64,000 nt of DNA from an uncultured Azospirillum sp. (GCF_946480385.1 NZ_CAMLJP010000009.1:23962-87961); one strand, 5' to 3'; numbered from the stretch's first letter, positions 1 through 8,671 are shown. The notes: a model not told the origin generated them from the letters alone. A program made the numbers and translations.

Positions 1-10
1 CCCCGCTCGC

Positions 11-79
11 GCGGGAGAGGGGACTGCCGCCGCTTCGCGATTCAGTTCACTCGGACAAGCGTCCTGCCCCCTCTCCCGC
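11..79. repeat. Inverted pair of the CCCTCTCCC/GGGAGAGGG repeat family
   Basis: GCGGGAGAGGGG (11-22) is matched by its reverse complement CCCCTCTCCCGC (68-79), with about 45 bp between. A GC-rich hairpin (GGCCGG..CCGGCC, about 86-103) follows. The same core recurs inside the permease gene at 42024-42179 and in the hairpin at 53977-54002, so this looks like a dispersed palindromic element. It lies just downstream of the minus-strand CorC-like gene and may also act as its terminator. The left edge may be cut by the window. Confidence 0.55.
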
Positions 80-164
80 GATCGGACCGGCCTTCGGCCG
101 GCCGAGGGGGGAGGGATGGGGAGGGGGCAATAGGTCTGAGGGGGCAAGCAGACCCGGCTCAAAC

Positions 165-1469
165 TCACCCCTCCGAAACCTCCGGGTTCAGCTGGATCAG
201 CACCTTGTCGATGCGGCGGCCGTCCATGTCGACGACCTCGAAACGGATGCCGTTCCAGTGGAAATGCTCCGCCGCGGTCGGAACATGGCCGAAATGATCG
301 AGCAGGAAGCCGGCGATGGTGTGGAAATCGCCCTCCCCCTTCATGTTCTTGACGCCGACCAGCGCCTCGACCTCCTCGACCGGGGTCATGCCGTCGACCA
401 GCCAGCTGCCATCCTCGCGCTGGACGGCTCCGGCATCGCCTTCGTGGCTGCTGTCGGGCAGTTCGCCGGCGATCGCCTCCAGGATGTCGGTCATGGTGAC
501 CAGACCCTCGACGCTGCCGTACTCGTCCACCACAATCGCCATGTGGACGCTGGCCTGCTTGAACAGGTCGAGCAGGCGGAAGACCGGCGTGCCGTCATGG
601 ACGACCAGCGGCTGGACCATCGCCGCCCGCACGTCGAAGGAAACCCCCTTCAGCGACTGGTCGAGCAGCGCCTTGGCCGCGACGATGCCCTGCAGTTCGT
701 CGACGTCGCCGCGGCAGACCGGGAAGCGGGAATAACCGCTTTCGCAGATCTCGCGGCCGATGGCATCGGGGCTGTCGTCTATGTCGAGCCAGATCAGGTC
801 GGGGCGCGGCGTCATGATCGACCGCACCGTGCGGTCGGACAGGTGCATCACCCCCTCGATCATCTGGCGTTCGGCCGGCTCGAAGACGCCGCTCTGGGTG
901 CCTTCGGCGATCAGGGTCTTGACCTCCTCCTCCGTCACCGTCTGCTCGCGCGAGGTCGGCAGGCGCAGAAGCTTCAGCACCGCGTCGCTCGACACGCCGA
1001 GAAGCCAGACCACCGGGGCCGACAGGCGCGACACCGTCCGCATCGGGGCGGCGACCAGCGCGGCGATCCGCTCCGACGAGATCAGGGCGACGCGCTTGGG
1101 CACCAGTTCGCCGATGATGAGGGAGAAATAGGTGATGGCGGCGACCACCAGCGCGAACGCGACGGTGTGGCCGTAGGGGGCGATCCAGGCGACCTGTTCG
1201 TCCAGCACCCCGCCCAGCCGTTCGGCCAGGGTGGAGCCGCCATAGGCGCCGGCGATGATGCCGGTCAGGCTGATGCCGACCTGCACGGTGGACAGGAAGC
1301 GGCTGGGGTCTTCCGACAGCTCCAGCGCGGCGCGGGCGCCGGCGCCGCCTTTCTCCTCGGCCATCTGCTGAAGCCGGGCGCGGCGCGCCGACACCAGCGC
1401 CATCTCCGACATCGCGAAGAAGGCGTTGAGCAGGATCAGCAGGACGATGACCAACAATTCCCAAATCAT
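165..1469 (-). CDS. CNNM/CorC-HlyC family membrane protein with CBS domains
   Basis: A 434-residue inner-membrane protein of the CorC/HlyC (old name UPF0053, hemolysin-like) family. Residues 1-200 form a DUF21 region with an N-terminal membrane segment and two or three further hydrophobic segments. A CBS pair follows (about 215-335, starting at the typical MTPRPDLIWLD motif), then a C-terminal CorC_HlyC domain (about 350-430). Length is normal for the family. Members are linked to Mg2+/Co2+ efflux or resistance, but the substrate cannot be read here. The start is the first ATG of the frame, directly before the hydrophobic segment. The ExoD-like gene lies 27 bp upstream on the same strand, so the two may be cotranscribed. 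Confidence 0.9.
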   Translation of the reverse strand: MIWELLVIVLLILLNAFFAMSEMALVSARRARLQQMAEEKGGAGARAALELSEDPSRFLSTVQVGISLTGIIAGAYGGSTLAERLGGVLDEQVAWIAPYGHTVAFALVVAAITYFSLIIGELVPKRVALISSERIAALVAAPMRTVSRLSAPVVWLLGVSSDAVLKLLRLPTSREQTVTEEEVKTLIAEGTQSGVFEPAERQMIEGVMHLSDRTVRSIMTPRPDLIWLDIDDSPDAIGREICESGYSRFPVCRGDVDELQGIVAAKALLDQSLKGVSFDVRAAMVQPLVVHDGTPVFRLLDLFKQASVHMAIVVDEYGSVEGLVTMTDILEAIAGELPDSSHEGDAGAVQREDGSWLVDGMTPVEEVEALVGVKNMKGEGDFHTIAGFLLDHFGHVPTAAEHFHWNGIRFEVVDMDGRRIDKVLIQLNPEVSEG

Positions 1470-1496
1470 GGCTTTGTGCCCTTTGGGGGCGCTCCC

Positions 1497-2216
1497 TCAA
1501 CCGATCAATTGTTGCGCCACGGCGACCGCCGCCTGCCCGAGACCGAGCAGGACGGCGGCGACGATGGCGATGGACAGAAGGCCGGCGATCAGGCCGGCCG
1601 AGACGAAGGCACCGTCGGATTCCATCAGCCCCAGCGCGATCAGCGCGATGGCGAAGGCCGGAGGCTGGTTTCCGAAGACGATGGGAAGGGACAGGATGCC
1701 GGCCAGCACCATCACCGCCAGCCCCAGCAGCCGTTCGGCGGTGGGACCGGCCAGCGCCGGCATGCGCGGCCGCAGGTGCCGCTCCACCCGCTCCGCCCAC
1801 GGCTTGGCCCGGTGGATCACGCCCAGGAAGGCTTGGCGGTCGAAGGTGACCGCCAGCATGCGGCGCGGCAGCCAGGGGCCATGCCGGCCCAGCGCCATCT
1901 GGGCGCCGAGCAGGATCATCGGCACGCCGGTGGCGGTCGACAGGCCGGGAACCGGCAGCACGTTGGGAATAGAGAGGATCAGCAGCAGCGCGCCGAAGGC
2001 ACGGTCGCCCAGCGCATCCATGATTTCGCCGAGCGAGATGCGGGACGGGACGGCCGGATCGTTGAAAAGGGGATCGCCGGTAGCGGCCCCGGTGGCGGCG
2101 CCGCGCGTCAGGAAGTCGTCCAGCAGGTCCGAAACGCGCGCACAAGTCCCTTCCGCACTGGGATGGTGTGCGTCGTACGACCTGGGGGACGACCCGGGAG
2201 GTCGGTCTTTGCTCAC
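1497..2216 (-). CDS. ExoD-family membrane protein
   Basis: A 239-residue protein matching the ExoD (exopolysaccharide synthesis) family: an N-terminal soluble segment with the family-typical SLGEIMDALGDRAFGALLL block, a hydrophobic proline-rich stretch (IPNVLPVPGLST) and a C-terminal half with several membrane segments. ExoD was named in rhizobia for effects on exopolysaccharide and alkali tolerance; its biochemical role is unknown. No ATG fits near the N-terminus. I chose the GTG at 2216 because GGGGAG lies 4 nt upstream; the frame stays open further upstream without a better site. It follows the response regulator gene on the same strand after 200 bp and precedes the CorC-like gene. Confidence 0.75.
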   Translation of the reverse strand: MSKDRPPGSSPRSYDAHHPSAEGTCARVSDLLDDFLTRGAATGAATGDPLFNDPAVPSRISLGEIMDALGDRAFGALLLILSIPNVLPVPGLSTATGVPMILLGAQMALGRHGPWLPRRMLAVTFDRQAFLGVIHRAKPWAERVERHLRPRMPALAGPTAERLLGLAVMVLAGILSLPIVFGNQPPAFAIALIALGLMESDGAFVSAGLIAGLLSIAIVAAVLLGLGQAAVAVAQQLIG

Positions 2217-2416
2217 GGCTCTCCCCGATTCCGGAAACGGGATCGGAGCGGGCCGGGCGAAGGATGGCAGGAACCCATGGACCTTTCGCGTCGCGGCGGC
2301 AGTGATTTCCCTTCTACAGGAAGGGCAGCGAAAGCGCCAGCACCGGTTGAGCCCCGGTGGGAAATGGAAAGGAGAGTGGCCCCCGCCTGTCCCCCCATTC
2401 CCTATCCCTATCCGGG

Positions 2417-2851
2417 CTATTGCCGTTTCTGCATGACGAAGGTCAGGCGCTTCATCAGGTCGGCCTTCGACACCGGCTTCACCAGATAGCCGGAGATGCC
2501 GTAGGCGATGGCGCGCTTCACCACATCCGCCTCGCGGTGGCCGGTCAGCACCAGCACCGGCAAGTCGGCCAGCGGGTTGCCGGTGGCGGTGCGCAGGGCG
2601 TGCAGCAGGTCCAGCCCGGTCATCCGCGGCATTTCCAGGTCGCAGATCACCACGTCGACGTCCTCGCCGTTCTTGCGCAGGATGTCGAGCGCCTGGACGC
2701 CGTCCGCAGCCTCGAACACCGTCCGCAGCCCGATGTCGTGCAGCAGCCGGTAGATCAGCTTGCGGGTGAAGTCGTCGTCCTCGACCAGAAGCACACCGAG
2801 ATCGTGTATCGTCCGGACCTGGCGGGTCCGTCCGCCTGCCTCCACCACCAT
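2417..2851 (-). CDS. Single-domain response regulator (CheY-like receiver)
   Basis: 144 residues, essentially one receiver domain. The acidic pair (LLVEDDD, about residue 22-25), the phosphoacceptor aspartate in VVICDLEMP, the switch threonine in LVLTGH and the lysine in LVKPVS are all present, so it should be phosphorylatable. There is no output domain. It is divergent from the hybrid histidine kinase at 2954, which has its own receiver and Hpt domains; a phosphorelay between them is plausible but not shown. GGAG lies 7-9 nt before the ATG. The leader contains a perfect 14-bp inverted repeat ending 17 nt upstream of the start. Confidence 0.85.
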   Translation of the reverse strand: MVVEAGGRTRQVRTIHDLGVLLVEDDDFTRKLIYRLLHDIGLRTVFEAADGVQALDILRKNGEDVDVVICDLEMPRMTGLDLLHALRTATGNPLADLPVLVLTGHREADVVKRAIAYGISGYLVKPVSKADLMKRLTFVMQKRQ

Positions 2852-2868
2852 GACGCTCTCCGCTCAAC

Positions 2869-2911
2869 CTGTGTTCATCCGGACGCCGCCCGCGCGGCCG
2901 GATGAACACAG
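2869..2911. promoter_or_regulatory. Perfect 14-bp inverted repeat between divergent signalling genes
   Basis: CTGTGTTCATCCGG (2869-2882) and CCGGATGAACACAG (2898-2911) are exact reverse complements separated by 15 bp. The element lies between the response regulator (start 2851, minus) and the hybrid kinase (start about 2954, plus). It could be a dimer-binding operator, or a hairpin in the regulator's 5' leader. There is no other gene upstream on the plus strand for it to terminate. Confidence 0.55.
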
Positions 2912-2953
2912 TTTTCTGGATGTATTGTTGCGCAGTCGTTAACGGAATCGCCA

Positions 2954-5212
2954 TTGCCGGACCGCAGGCACACGGATCCCGCCGTCGGGGAATGGCAATC
3001 GGGCACACAACGGCCTATCCTTGCCATCCGCCGCAAGGCCGGCCCCACCGAACCGATCAGGACCGTTCCCCCCGTGACCGCGTCACCCGCCGCTCCCCTG
3101 TCCCCCTTCGGCAGTTCGCCCGATGCGGCGATGCTCGCCGCCGTGGTGGAGGCCAGCGGCGGCGGCATCGCCGTGTCCGACGCCACCCTTCCCAACCACC
3201 CCATCGTCTATTGCAACCGCGCCTTCCTGGAGATGGTCGGCTATGCGTCCGACGAGGTGATCGGCCAGGACGGCAGCTTCCTGCAGGGGCCGGGCACCGA
3301 TCCGGAAACGGCGGCGGCGATCCGCACCGCCCTGGCCGAGGTCAGGCCCCTGTCGGTGGAGGTGCTGAATTACCGCAAGGACGGCACCGCCTTCTGGAAC
3401 GCGCTGAGCCTGCGGCCGGTGCCGGGGCCAGGGGAAGGGTCCGATGGGCAGGCGCGCTGGATCGCCGCCTCCTGCGCCGACGTCACCCACAGCCGCCGGT
3501 CGCAGGAGGAGCTGCGCGCCGCCGAGGAGCAGCTGACCAGGCTGGCGGCCGAGACCTTCGCCCTGGCCGAGAAGCTGGACGGCGCGCGGGAGGAGGCGGA
3601 GGCCGCCCGCATCGCGGCGGAGAACGCCAGCCGCGCCAAGTCGCGGTTCCTGGCGATGATGAGCCACGAGCTGCGCACGCCGATGAACGCGGTGATCGGC
3701 ATGGGCGACCTGCTGATGGGCACCGGGCTGAACGACCAGCAGAAGGCCTTCGTCAAGACGCTGCGCTCGTCGGCCGACACGCTGATGACGATCCTGAACG
3801 ACGTGCTCGACTTCTCCAAGATCGAGGCGGGGCAGTTGACGCTGGAGGAGATCGACTTTTCGCTGCCCCGGCTGGTGGAGGACGTGGTCCAGCTGTTCCT
3901 GGTGCGGGCGGCGGCCAAGGGACTGAGCCTGTCCGCCTCCATCGCCGAGGACACGCCGCGCCACATCCGCGGCGACCCGACCCGGCTGCGGCAGGTGCTG
4001 TTCAATCTGGTGTCCAACGCCATCAAGTTCACCGACCGCGGCGCCATCGAGATCGCCGTGTGGTCGCCGGATCCTCCCGCTGGCCCTCCGGCCGACTCGG
4101 CGGACGCCCCGGCCGCGCCGGATGGCCCCGTCACCCTGCGGTTCGAGGTGCAGGACAACGGCATCGGCATGACGGCCGAGCAGCGCGCCCGTCTGTTCGA
4201 CGCCTTCGTCCAGGCCGACGTGTCGACCAGCCGAAAATATGGCGGCACCGGCCTGGGGCTGGCGATCTGCAAGCGGCTGGTGGAGGCGATGGGCGGCGAG
4301 ATCACCGTCGCCAGCATGCCGGGCCGCGGCTCCACCTTCCGCTTCTCGATCCGCAGCCGGCTGGCGGAGGCGCAGCCGGCCCCCGACCTCGGTTCCCGGC
4401 CGGCCCTGTCGGCGGCGGAGATGCCGGAACCGACGCGGGTGCCGCTGCGGCTTCTGCTGGCCGAGGACAACGACATCAACCGCATGCTGATCGTCGCCAT
4501 GATGACCCGCATCGGCCACCAGATCGACGCGGTGACCGATGGGCGGGCGGCGCTGGCCACGGTCACGGCGGCCGATTACGACGCGCTGATCCTGGACATG
4601 GAAATGCCGGTGCTGGACGGCCGGTCGACGGCGCGGGCGATCCGCCGGATGGACGGGCCGGTGGCGCGCATCCCCATCGTCGGCCTGTCGGCCGACGCCC
4701 TGCCGGAGCATCGCGACGGCCACATGGCCGCCGGGCTGGACGCCTATCTGACCAAGCCGATCGACTGGGACCAGCTGAACGCCGTGCTGATCGATCTGGC
4801 GACCCGGCCGCAGGACGGGCGCGTCGTGCCGATGCCCAGCCGCCCGGCGCTGGAAGGCAGCCAGTTCTCGGCATTGCCGCTGGTCGACCGGGTCAAGCTG
4901 GCGGAGCTGCGGCTGGCGCTGGGCGGCGAGGCCTTGGACGGCATGCTGCTGCTGCTGCCGGAGACGGCCCTGCGCGAGCTGACGGCGATCCGCTCCGCCC
5001 TGCAGGCCGGCCGGCCGAAGGAGCTGAAGCAGGCGGCCCACACGCTGACCGGGCTGGCCGCCAATTTCGGCGCCCCCCGCATGGCCGCCATCGCCCGTGC
5101 CATCAACGACAGCCCGGCCGACACCGAGAAGGTCGCGGCATTGCTGCCGCTTCTGGAAACCACCGTCGCCGCCACCAGCAGCTTGGTGCGCGAACCGGCA
5201 GGAGGGGATTGA
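2954..5212 (+). CDS. Hybrid histidine kinase with LOV-like PAS, receiver and Hpt domains
   Basis: 752 residues if translation starts at the TTG at 2954; the GTG at 3074 (residue 41) is the main alternative, and neither has a clear ribosome binding site. Order: PAS domain of LOV type (about 60-165), coiled coil (175-225), DHp with phospho-His about 238 (MMSHELRTP), HATPase with N and G boxes (LVSNAIKF, GGTGLGLAI), receiver with Asp about 548 (LILDMEMPVLDG) and Hpt with His about 696 (AAHTLTGLAANFG). No membrane segment is seen, so it should be cytoplasmic. The PAS has LOV hallmarks (NRAFLEMVGY, FLQGPGTD, LNYRKDGTAFWN), but the GRNCRFLQ motif reads GQDGSFLQ, so the flavin-adduct cysteine is missing. 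The ligand or stimulus is unknown. Confidence 0.88.
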   Translation: MPDRRHTDPAVGEWQSGTQRPILAIRRKAGPTEPIRTVPPVTASPAAPLSPFGSSPDAAMLAAVVEASGGGIAVSDATLPNHPIVYCNRAFLEMVGYASDEVIGQDGSFLQGPGTDPETAAAIRTALAEVRPLSVEVLNYRKDGTAFWNALSLRPVPGPGEGSDGQARWIAASCADVTHSRRSQEELRAAEEQLTRLAAETFALAEKLDGAREEAEAARIAAENASRAKSRFLAMMSHELRTPMNAVIGMGDLLMGTGLNDQQKAFVKTLRSSADTLMTILNDVLDFSKIEAGQLTLEEIDFSLPRLVEDVVQLFLVRAAAKGLSLSASIAEDTPRHIRGDPTRLRQVLFNLVSNAIKFTDRGAIEIAVWSPDPPAGPPADSADAPAAPDGPVTLRFEVQDNGIGMTAEQRARLFDAFVQADVSTSRKYGGTGLGLAICKRLVEAMGGEITVASMPGRGSTFRFSIRSRLAEAQPAPDLGSRPALSAAEMPEPTRVPLRLLLAEDNDINRMLIVAMMTRIGHQIDAVTDGRAALATVTAADYDALILDMEMPVLDGRSTARAIRRMDGPVARIPIVGLSADALPEHRDGHMAAGLDAYLTKPIDWDQLNAVLIDLATRPQDGRVVPMPSRPALEGSQFSALPLVDRVKLAELRLALGGEALDGMLLLLPETALRELTAIRSALQAGRPKELKQAAHTLTGLAANFGAPRMAAIARAINDSPADTEKVAALLPLLETTVAATSSLVREPAGGD

Positions 5213-5282
5213 GTGCGCTCAATGGATTTCCGCCGGACGCGCGGTTGAGCGGCGCGGGACCGATCTGCTAGAGACTCGAGGC

Positions 5283-5891
5283 ATGAAGAAAGCAGCGCCG
5301 AAGCGGCGCGGCGGGTCGCCGCGCGTCACCCATCCCGACCAGTTCGATCTGCTCGACGTGCCCGAGCCGACGGCGGTGATGATCACCTATTCGGGCCGCA
5401 CCGTCGATCTGGAGCGCCCGGATTTCGGCCCCTTCGACATCGAGGACATCGCCCGGCCGCTGGCCTACCAGTGCCGCTTCGTCGGCAACACCCAACGCTT
5501 CTTCAGCGTGGCCCAGCACTGCGTCCTGGCCAGCCGGCTGGCGCCACAGGGCTATGCCTACGACGCGCTGATGCATGACTGCGAGGAGGCCTTCACCGGC
5601 GACTGGCCGACTCCGTGGAAGGTGCGGATCGGCCGCGACGCCATCCGGCAGGCGGTGGAGCCGATCAAGAGCGCGCTCGCCCTGCGCTTCGGCTTCCGCC
5701 ATCCGGAGCCGAAGGCGGTCAAGCTGGCCGACCAGCGGGCGCTGGCGACCGAGCTGCGCGACCTCTGCGCGCCGCACCGCGTCAACTGGCGCGACCTGCC
5801 CGACCCGGACGAGGCCACCATCGTGCCGCTCGGCCCGGAAGAGGCGCTGGCCGATTTCCTGGAGCATTACCGACGGCTGAAGCAGGCCTGA
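5283..5891 (+). CDS. HD-family phosphohydrolase
   Basis: 202 residues. It has the metal-binding HD-type signature spread over VAQHCVLAS (about 78) and ALMHDCEEAF (about 98-107), as in YfbR-like/HD-family hydrolases that act on nucleotides. The upstream frame is open, but the ATG at 5283 is the first good methionine after the kinase stop and starts a basic N-terminus. The gene lies 70 bp downstream of the hybrid kinase on the same strand. The exact substrate cannot be predicted; 5'-nucleotidase or another phosphohydrolase activity is possible. Confidence 0.75.
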   Translation: MKKAAPKRRGGSPRVTHPDQFDLLDVPEPTAVMITYSGRTVDLERPDFGPFDIEDIARPLAYQCRFVGNTQRFFSVAQHCVLASRLAPQGYAYDALMHDCEEAFTGDWPTPWKVRIGRDAIRQAVEPIKSALALRFGFRHPEPKAVKLADQRALATELRDLCAPHRVNWRDLPDPDEATIVPLGPEEALADFLEHYRRLKQA

Positions 5892-5920
5892 GACCGCGGG
5901 GCCAAGTCAGGCGACAGGCG

Positions 5921-6424
5921 TCAGGCGTGGCCGCCCTGCTCCGCCCGGCGGCCACGGCCGCGCTTGGGCGCCGGTGCCGCGCCGGAGGAGGCACCGTCGG
6001 CCTGCTGCTCGGCGCAGCGCTCGGCAAGCTCGCGGATGGCGGCGCGGATCTGCGGATCGCGGATGCTCTGGAAATAGCGCGCCAGCATCAGCGCCTCGCG
6101 CGATTGCAGCGTGTTCTCCTGCTCCTCGCCGCCGGCCGCCGCCGGCATCTCGCCGCCCTCGCCCGCCTGCTGGCGATTCTCCAGCCCCTCGAAGAAGACG
6201 GAGACCGGCACGCGGAAGAACTGGCCCAGCTTGAACAGGCGGCTGGAGGACACGCGGTTGAAGCCGCGCTCGTACTTCTGCAATTGCTGGAAGGTCAGCC
6301 CCAGCGCCGCGGCAACATCGCTCTGGCTGAGGCCGGCGAGCATGCGCAGCTCCCGCAGGCGCTGGCCGACGAACACATCGACCTCGTTCAGGCCTTCCTT
6401 CTTTTCGCGCCCACGCCGTTTCAT
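5921..6424 (-). CDS. XRE-family helix-turn-helix transcriptional regulator
   Basis: 167 residues from the ATG at 6424, which has AGGGG 8-12 nt upstream; the open frame runs further but lacks a better start. Residues about 12-70 form a Cro/C1-type HTH (VGQRLRELRMLAGLSQSDVAAAL, continuing into the recognition helix FQQLQKYERG, split here for length). It resembles the alphaproteobacterial regulators with a C-terminal acidic/helical tail that act in stationary phase or symbiosis, but the target is unknown. The C-terminus is rich in Ala, Gly and basic residues. It is convergent with the HD hydrolase gene and divergent from the flagellar operon. Confidence 0.82.
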   Translation of the reverse strand: MKRRGREKKEGLNEVDVFVGQRLRELRMLAGLSQSDVAAALGLTFQQLQKYERGFNRVSSSRLFKLGQFFRVPVSVFFEGLENRQQAGEGGEMPAAAGGEEQENTLQSREALMLARYFQSIRDPQIRAAIRELAERCAEQQADGASSGAAPAPKRGRGRRAEQGGHA

Positions 6425-6836
6425 GGCTTTTCCCCTTCGATCCTGTACTGGCCCGTACCGGTCCCGGCAGCCGAATCCTCCCGCCGCCATCCGGAACGCC
6501 CGCATTGGCGCCGAAGCTTAGGAACACGTCGCCGGGCAGACGAATCGGCCGGTCGCGGGGACGGAATGCAACTCAGCTATGACCGCGACCTGCCGATGTC
6601 AACCTTGGCTGGACCAGCTACCTCTTTTGGGCAGGGCGGTTTTCGCGGGAATCGGCCGGTTGGTCATAGAACCGCACTCTTTTCGCGCATTGGACGGTAT
6701 CGTCCTACCCACAGTCGCGTCTGGCGGACGGCTCCGCTCACGCCCGGAACCGGCTGCGGCATTGTGACCCAAGGTTGCGGCCGAAGCCGTTGCACAGCCG
6801 CCGCAGGGCTGCAACATTTGCGGGGCACTAGGCATA
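6425..6836. other. Non-coding region upstream of the flagellar operon
   Basis: About 410 bp between the divergent XRE regulator and the flagellar control region. No convincing gene is seen. TTGGCGCCGA occurs about 80 bp upstream of the regulator start; a very similar 11-mer lies upstream of pgl and of the response regulator at 56227. A shared site is possible, but a GC-rich 10-mer may recur by chance. Confidence 0.4.
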
Positions 6837-6858
6837 TTTTGCCGGGCGCCCGGCAAAA
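6837..6858. promoter_or_regulatory. Palindromic upstream site, candidate FlbD enhancer
   Basis: A perfect 22-bp palindrome, TTTTGCCGGGC followed by GCCCGGCAAAA, overlaps a second inverted repeat CGGCA-N5-TGCCG at about 6851-6865. Its centre lies about 75-85 bp upstream of the sigma-54 -24/-12 element at 6921-6936, a normal place for an enhancer of a sigma-54 activator. The operon encodes such an activator (FlbD), so autoregulation through this site is a reasonable inference. Confidence 0.55.
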
Positions 6859-6920
6859 ACTGCCGCCGATTAACCCTCTCTTCATCAAGACACCGCAGCA
6901 TGCCCCAACATAGGCATGCC

Positions 6921-6936
6921 CGGCGCGGAACTTGCA
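6921..6936 (+). promoter_or_regulatory. Sigma-54 (-24/-12) promoter of the flagellar operon
   Basis: CGGCGCGGAACTTGCA fits the TGGCACG-N4-TTGCA consensus with two mismatches, and the GG and GC dinucleotides are at the required spacing. Transcription would start near 6947, leaving a leader of about 60 nt before the fliF start at 7010. No other sigma-54 element of similar quality was seen near fliF. Confidence 0.65.
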
Positions 6937-7009
6937 CAAACCGTCTCGCATTCGCGAAACGGAGATGTGTGGAGAGTATGCCGGGAAGACTTCCGATCGG
7001 GGACCGCGC

Positions 7010-8671
7010 GTGAACAACCTGCTGCAGACCTTGCGCAATCTCGGACCCGCACGCCTTGCGGCGATCGGCGGCGTCGGGCTGTTGCTGATCGGATTCTTCG
7101 TCTATCTGACCACCCGGCTGTCCACGCCGGAAATGGAGCTGCTCTATTCCGACCTCCAGCAGACGGAGGCGGCGGCCATCGCCAAGAAGCTGGACGAGGC
7201 CAAGGTCCCCTACAGCGTCGACAAGTCCGGCACCAAGATCATGGTCCCGGCCGATCAGGTCGGGCCGATGCGCATGCGCATGGCGGCCCAGGGCCTGCCG
7301 TCCGGCGGATCGGTGGGCTACGAGCTGTTCGACAAGGGCGAAGGGTTCGGCGCCACCAGCTTCATGCAGAACATCAACCACCTGCGCGCGCTGGAAGGCG
7401 AGATGGCGCGCACGGTGCAGACGCTGAACGGCGTCATGCAGGCCCGCGTGCATCTGGTGCTGCCCAAGCGCGAGCTGTTCGCCCGCCAGCAGAATCCGGC
7501 GACCGCCAGCGTCTTCCTGAAGCTGCGCCCCGGCGCCAAGCTGAGCCGTGAGAACATCCAGGCGATCCAGCAGCTGATCGCCGCCTCCGTCCCCAACCTG
7601 GATCCCAACCGCATCTCCATCGTCGACGACAAGGGCAACCTGCTGGCGCGCGGCACCGGCAGCGACACCGCCGAAGCGATGATGGCGAGCGCGGAGGAGA
7701 AGAAGCAGGCCTATGAGGGGCGGATGGCCCGCACCATCGAGGATCTGCTGGGCCGGACGCTGGGCTACGGCAAGGTCCGGGCGGAGGTGTCGGCCGACCT
7801 CGATTTCGACCGCATCACCACCCAGTCGGAAATCTTCGATCCGGACAGCCAGGTCGTCCGCTCGACCCAGACCGTCAACGAATCGAACGAGAGCAGCGAC
7901 CGCGACCCGCTGGCCCCGGTGACGGTGGACCAGAATCTGCCGACCTCGCAGGCCAGCAGCAGCGCCAGCCCGCTGTCCTCCAACAAATCGTCCCGCGCCG
8001 AAGAGACGATCAACTACGAGATCACCAAGACCACCAAGTCCCATGTCCGCGAGGCGGGACAGGTGCGCCGGATGTCGGTCGCCGTGCTGGTCGACGGCAC
8101 CTATCAGAACAACAAGGACGGGGCGCCGACCTACCAGCCGCGCAGCGAGCAAGAGATCGAGAGCATCAAGGCGCTGGTGCGGTCCGCCGTGGGGCTGGAC
8201 GCCGTGCGCGGCGACTCGCTGGAAGTGGTGAACATGCGCTTCTGGTCGCCCGAGGACGACATCCAGAAGCCGGAAGAGCTGTTCATGGGCATGACCAAGG
8301 ACGACCTGTTCCGCATCGCGGAGATGGTGGTCCTGGGCATCGTCGCCGTCCTCATCATCCTGCTGGTCATCCGCCCGCTGATCTCCCGTGCCTTCGAAAA
8401 GGCGGAGATGCAGGAAGAGGACGAGATGGACCGCCTGCTGACCGACCAGGCCGGCATGCCGGCCGCGCTCGCCGCCCCCACCGGCGCGCTGGCCCAGGAT
8501 CTGGCGCTGGAAGCGGCGCAGGCCGACGAGGAGCTGGAGCAGATGATCGACATCAACCGGGTGGAGGGCCGCGTCCGCGCGTCCTCCCTGCGCAAGGTCG
8601 GCGAGATCGTCGACAAGCATCCGGAAGAGGCGGTCTCCATCCTGCGCAACTGGCTGTATCAGGAGAGCTGA
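7010..8671 (+). CDS. fliF: Flagellar MS-ring protein FliF
   Basis: 553 residues from the GTG at 7010. An upstream in-frame TTG (6932) lies inside the predicted sigma-54 promoter and is rejected. FliF forms the MS ring in the inner membrane around the export apparatus and carries the C ring. The first membrane helix follows VNNLLQTLRNLGPARLAA; the two YscJ/FliF-type domains follow (ELLYSDLQQTEAAAIAKKL and MARTVQTLNGVMQARVHLVLP region). The second helix is about 440-465, and the cytoplasmic tail ends in the HPEEAVSILRNWL block that docks FliG. fliG itself is not next to it. It is the first gene of a tight flagellar operon. Confidence 0.97.
   Translation: MNNLLQTLRNLGPARLAAIGGVGLLLIGFFVYLTTRLSTPEMELLYSDLQQTEAAAIAKKLDEAKVPYSVDKSGTKIMVPADQVGPMRMRMAAQGLPSGGSVGYELFDKGEGFGATSFMQNINHLRALEGEMARTVQTLNGVMQARVHLVLPKRELFARQQNPATASVFLKLRPGAKLSRENIQAIQQLIAASVPNLDPNRISIVDDKGNLLARGTGSDTAEAMMASAEEKKQAYEGRMARTIEDLLGRTLGYGKVRAEVSADLDFDRITTQSEIFDPDSQVVRSTQTVNESNESSDRDPLAPVTVDQNLPTSQASSSASPLSSNKSSRAEETINYEITKTTKSHVREAGQVRRMSVAVLVDGTYQNNKDGAPTYQPRSEQEIESIKALVRSAVGLDAVRGDSLEVVNMRFWSPEDDIQKPEELFMGMTKDDLFRIAEMVVLGIVAVLIILLVIRPLISRAFEKAEMQEEDEMDRLLTDQAGMPAALAAPTGALAQDLALEAAQADEELEQMIDINRVEGRVRASSLRKVGEIVDKHPEEAVSILRNWLYQES

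Noticed and set aside
258..2489. Long plus-strand frame (743 codons) opposite the CorC-like and ExoD-like genes
   Set aside because: It is the high-GC antisense shadow of two clear family members; it has no family pattern and a Gln/Arg/His/Asp-rich composition.
6932..7009. TTG start extending FliF by 26 residues
   Set aside because: It lies within the predicted sigma-54 -12 element; the normal FliF N-terminus begins at GTG 7010.
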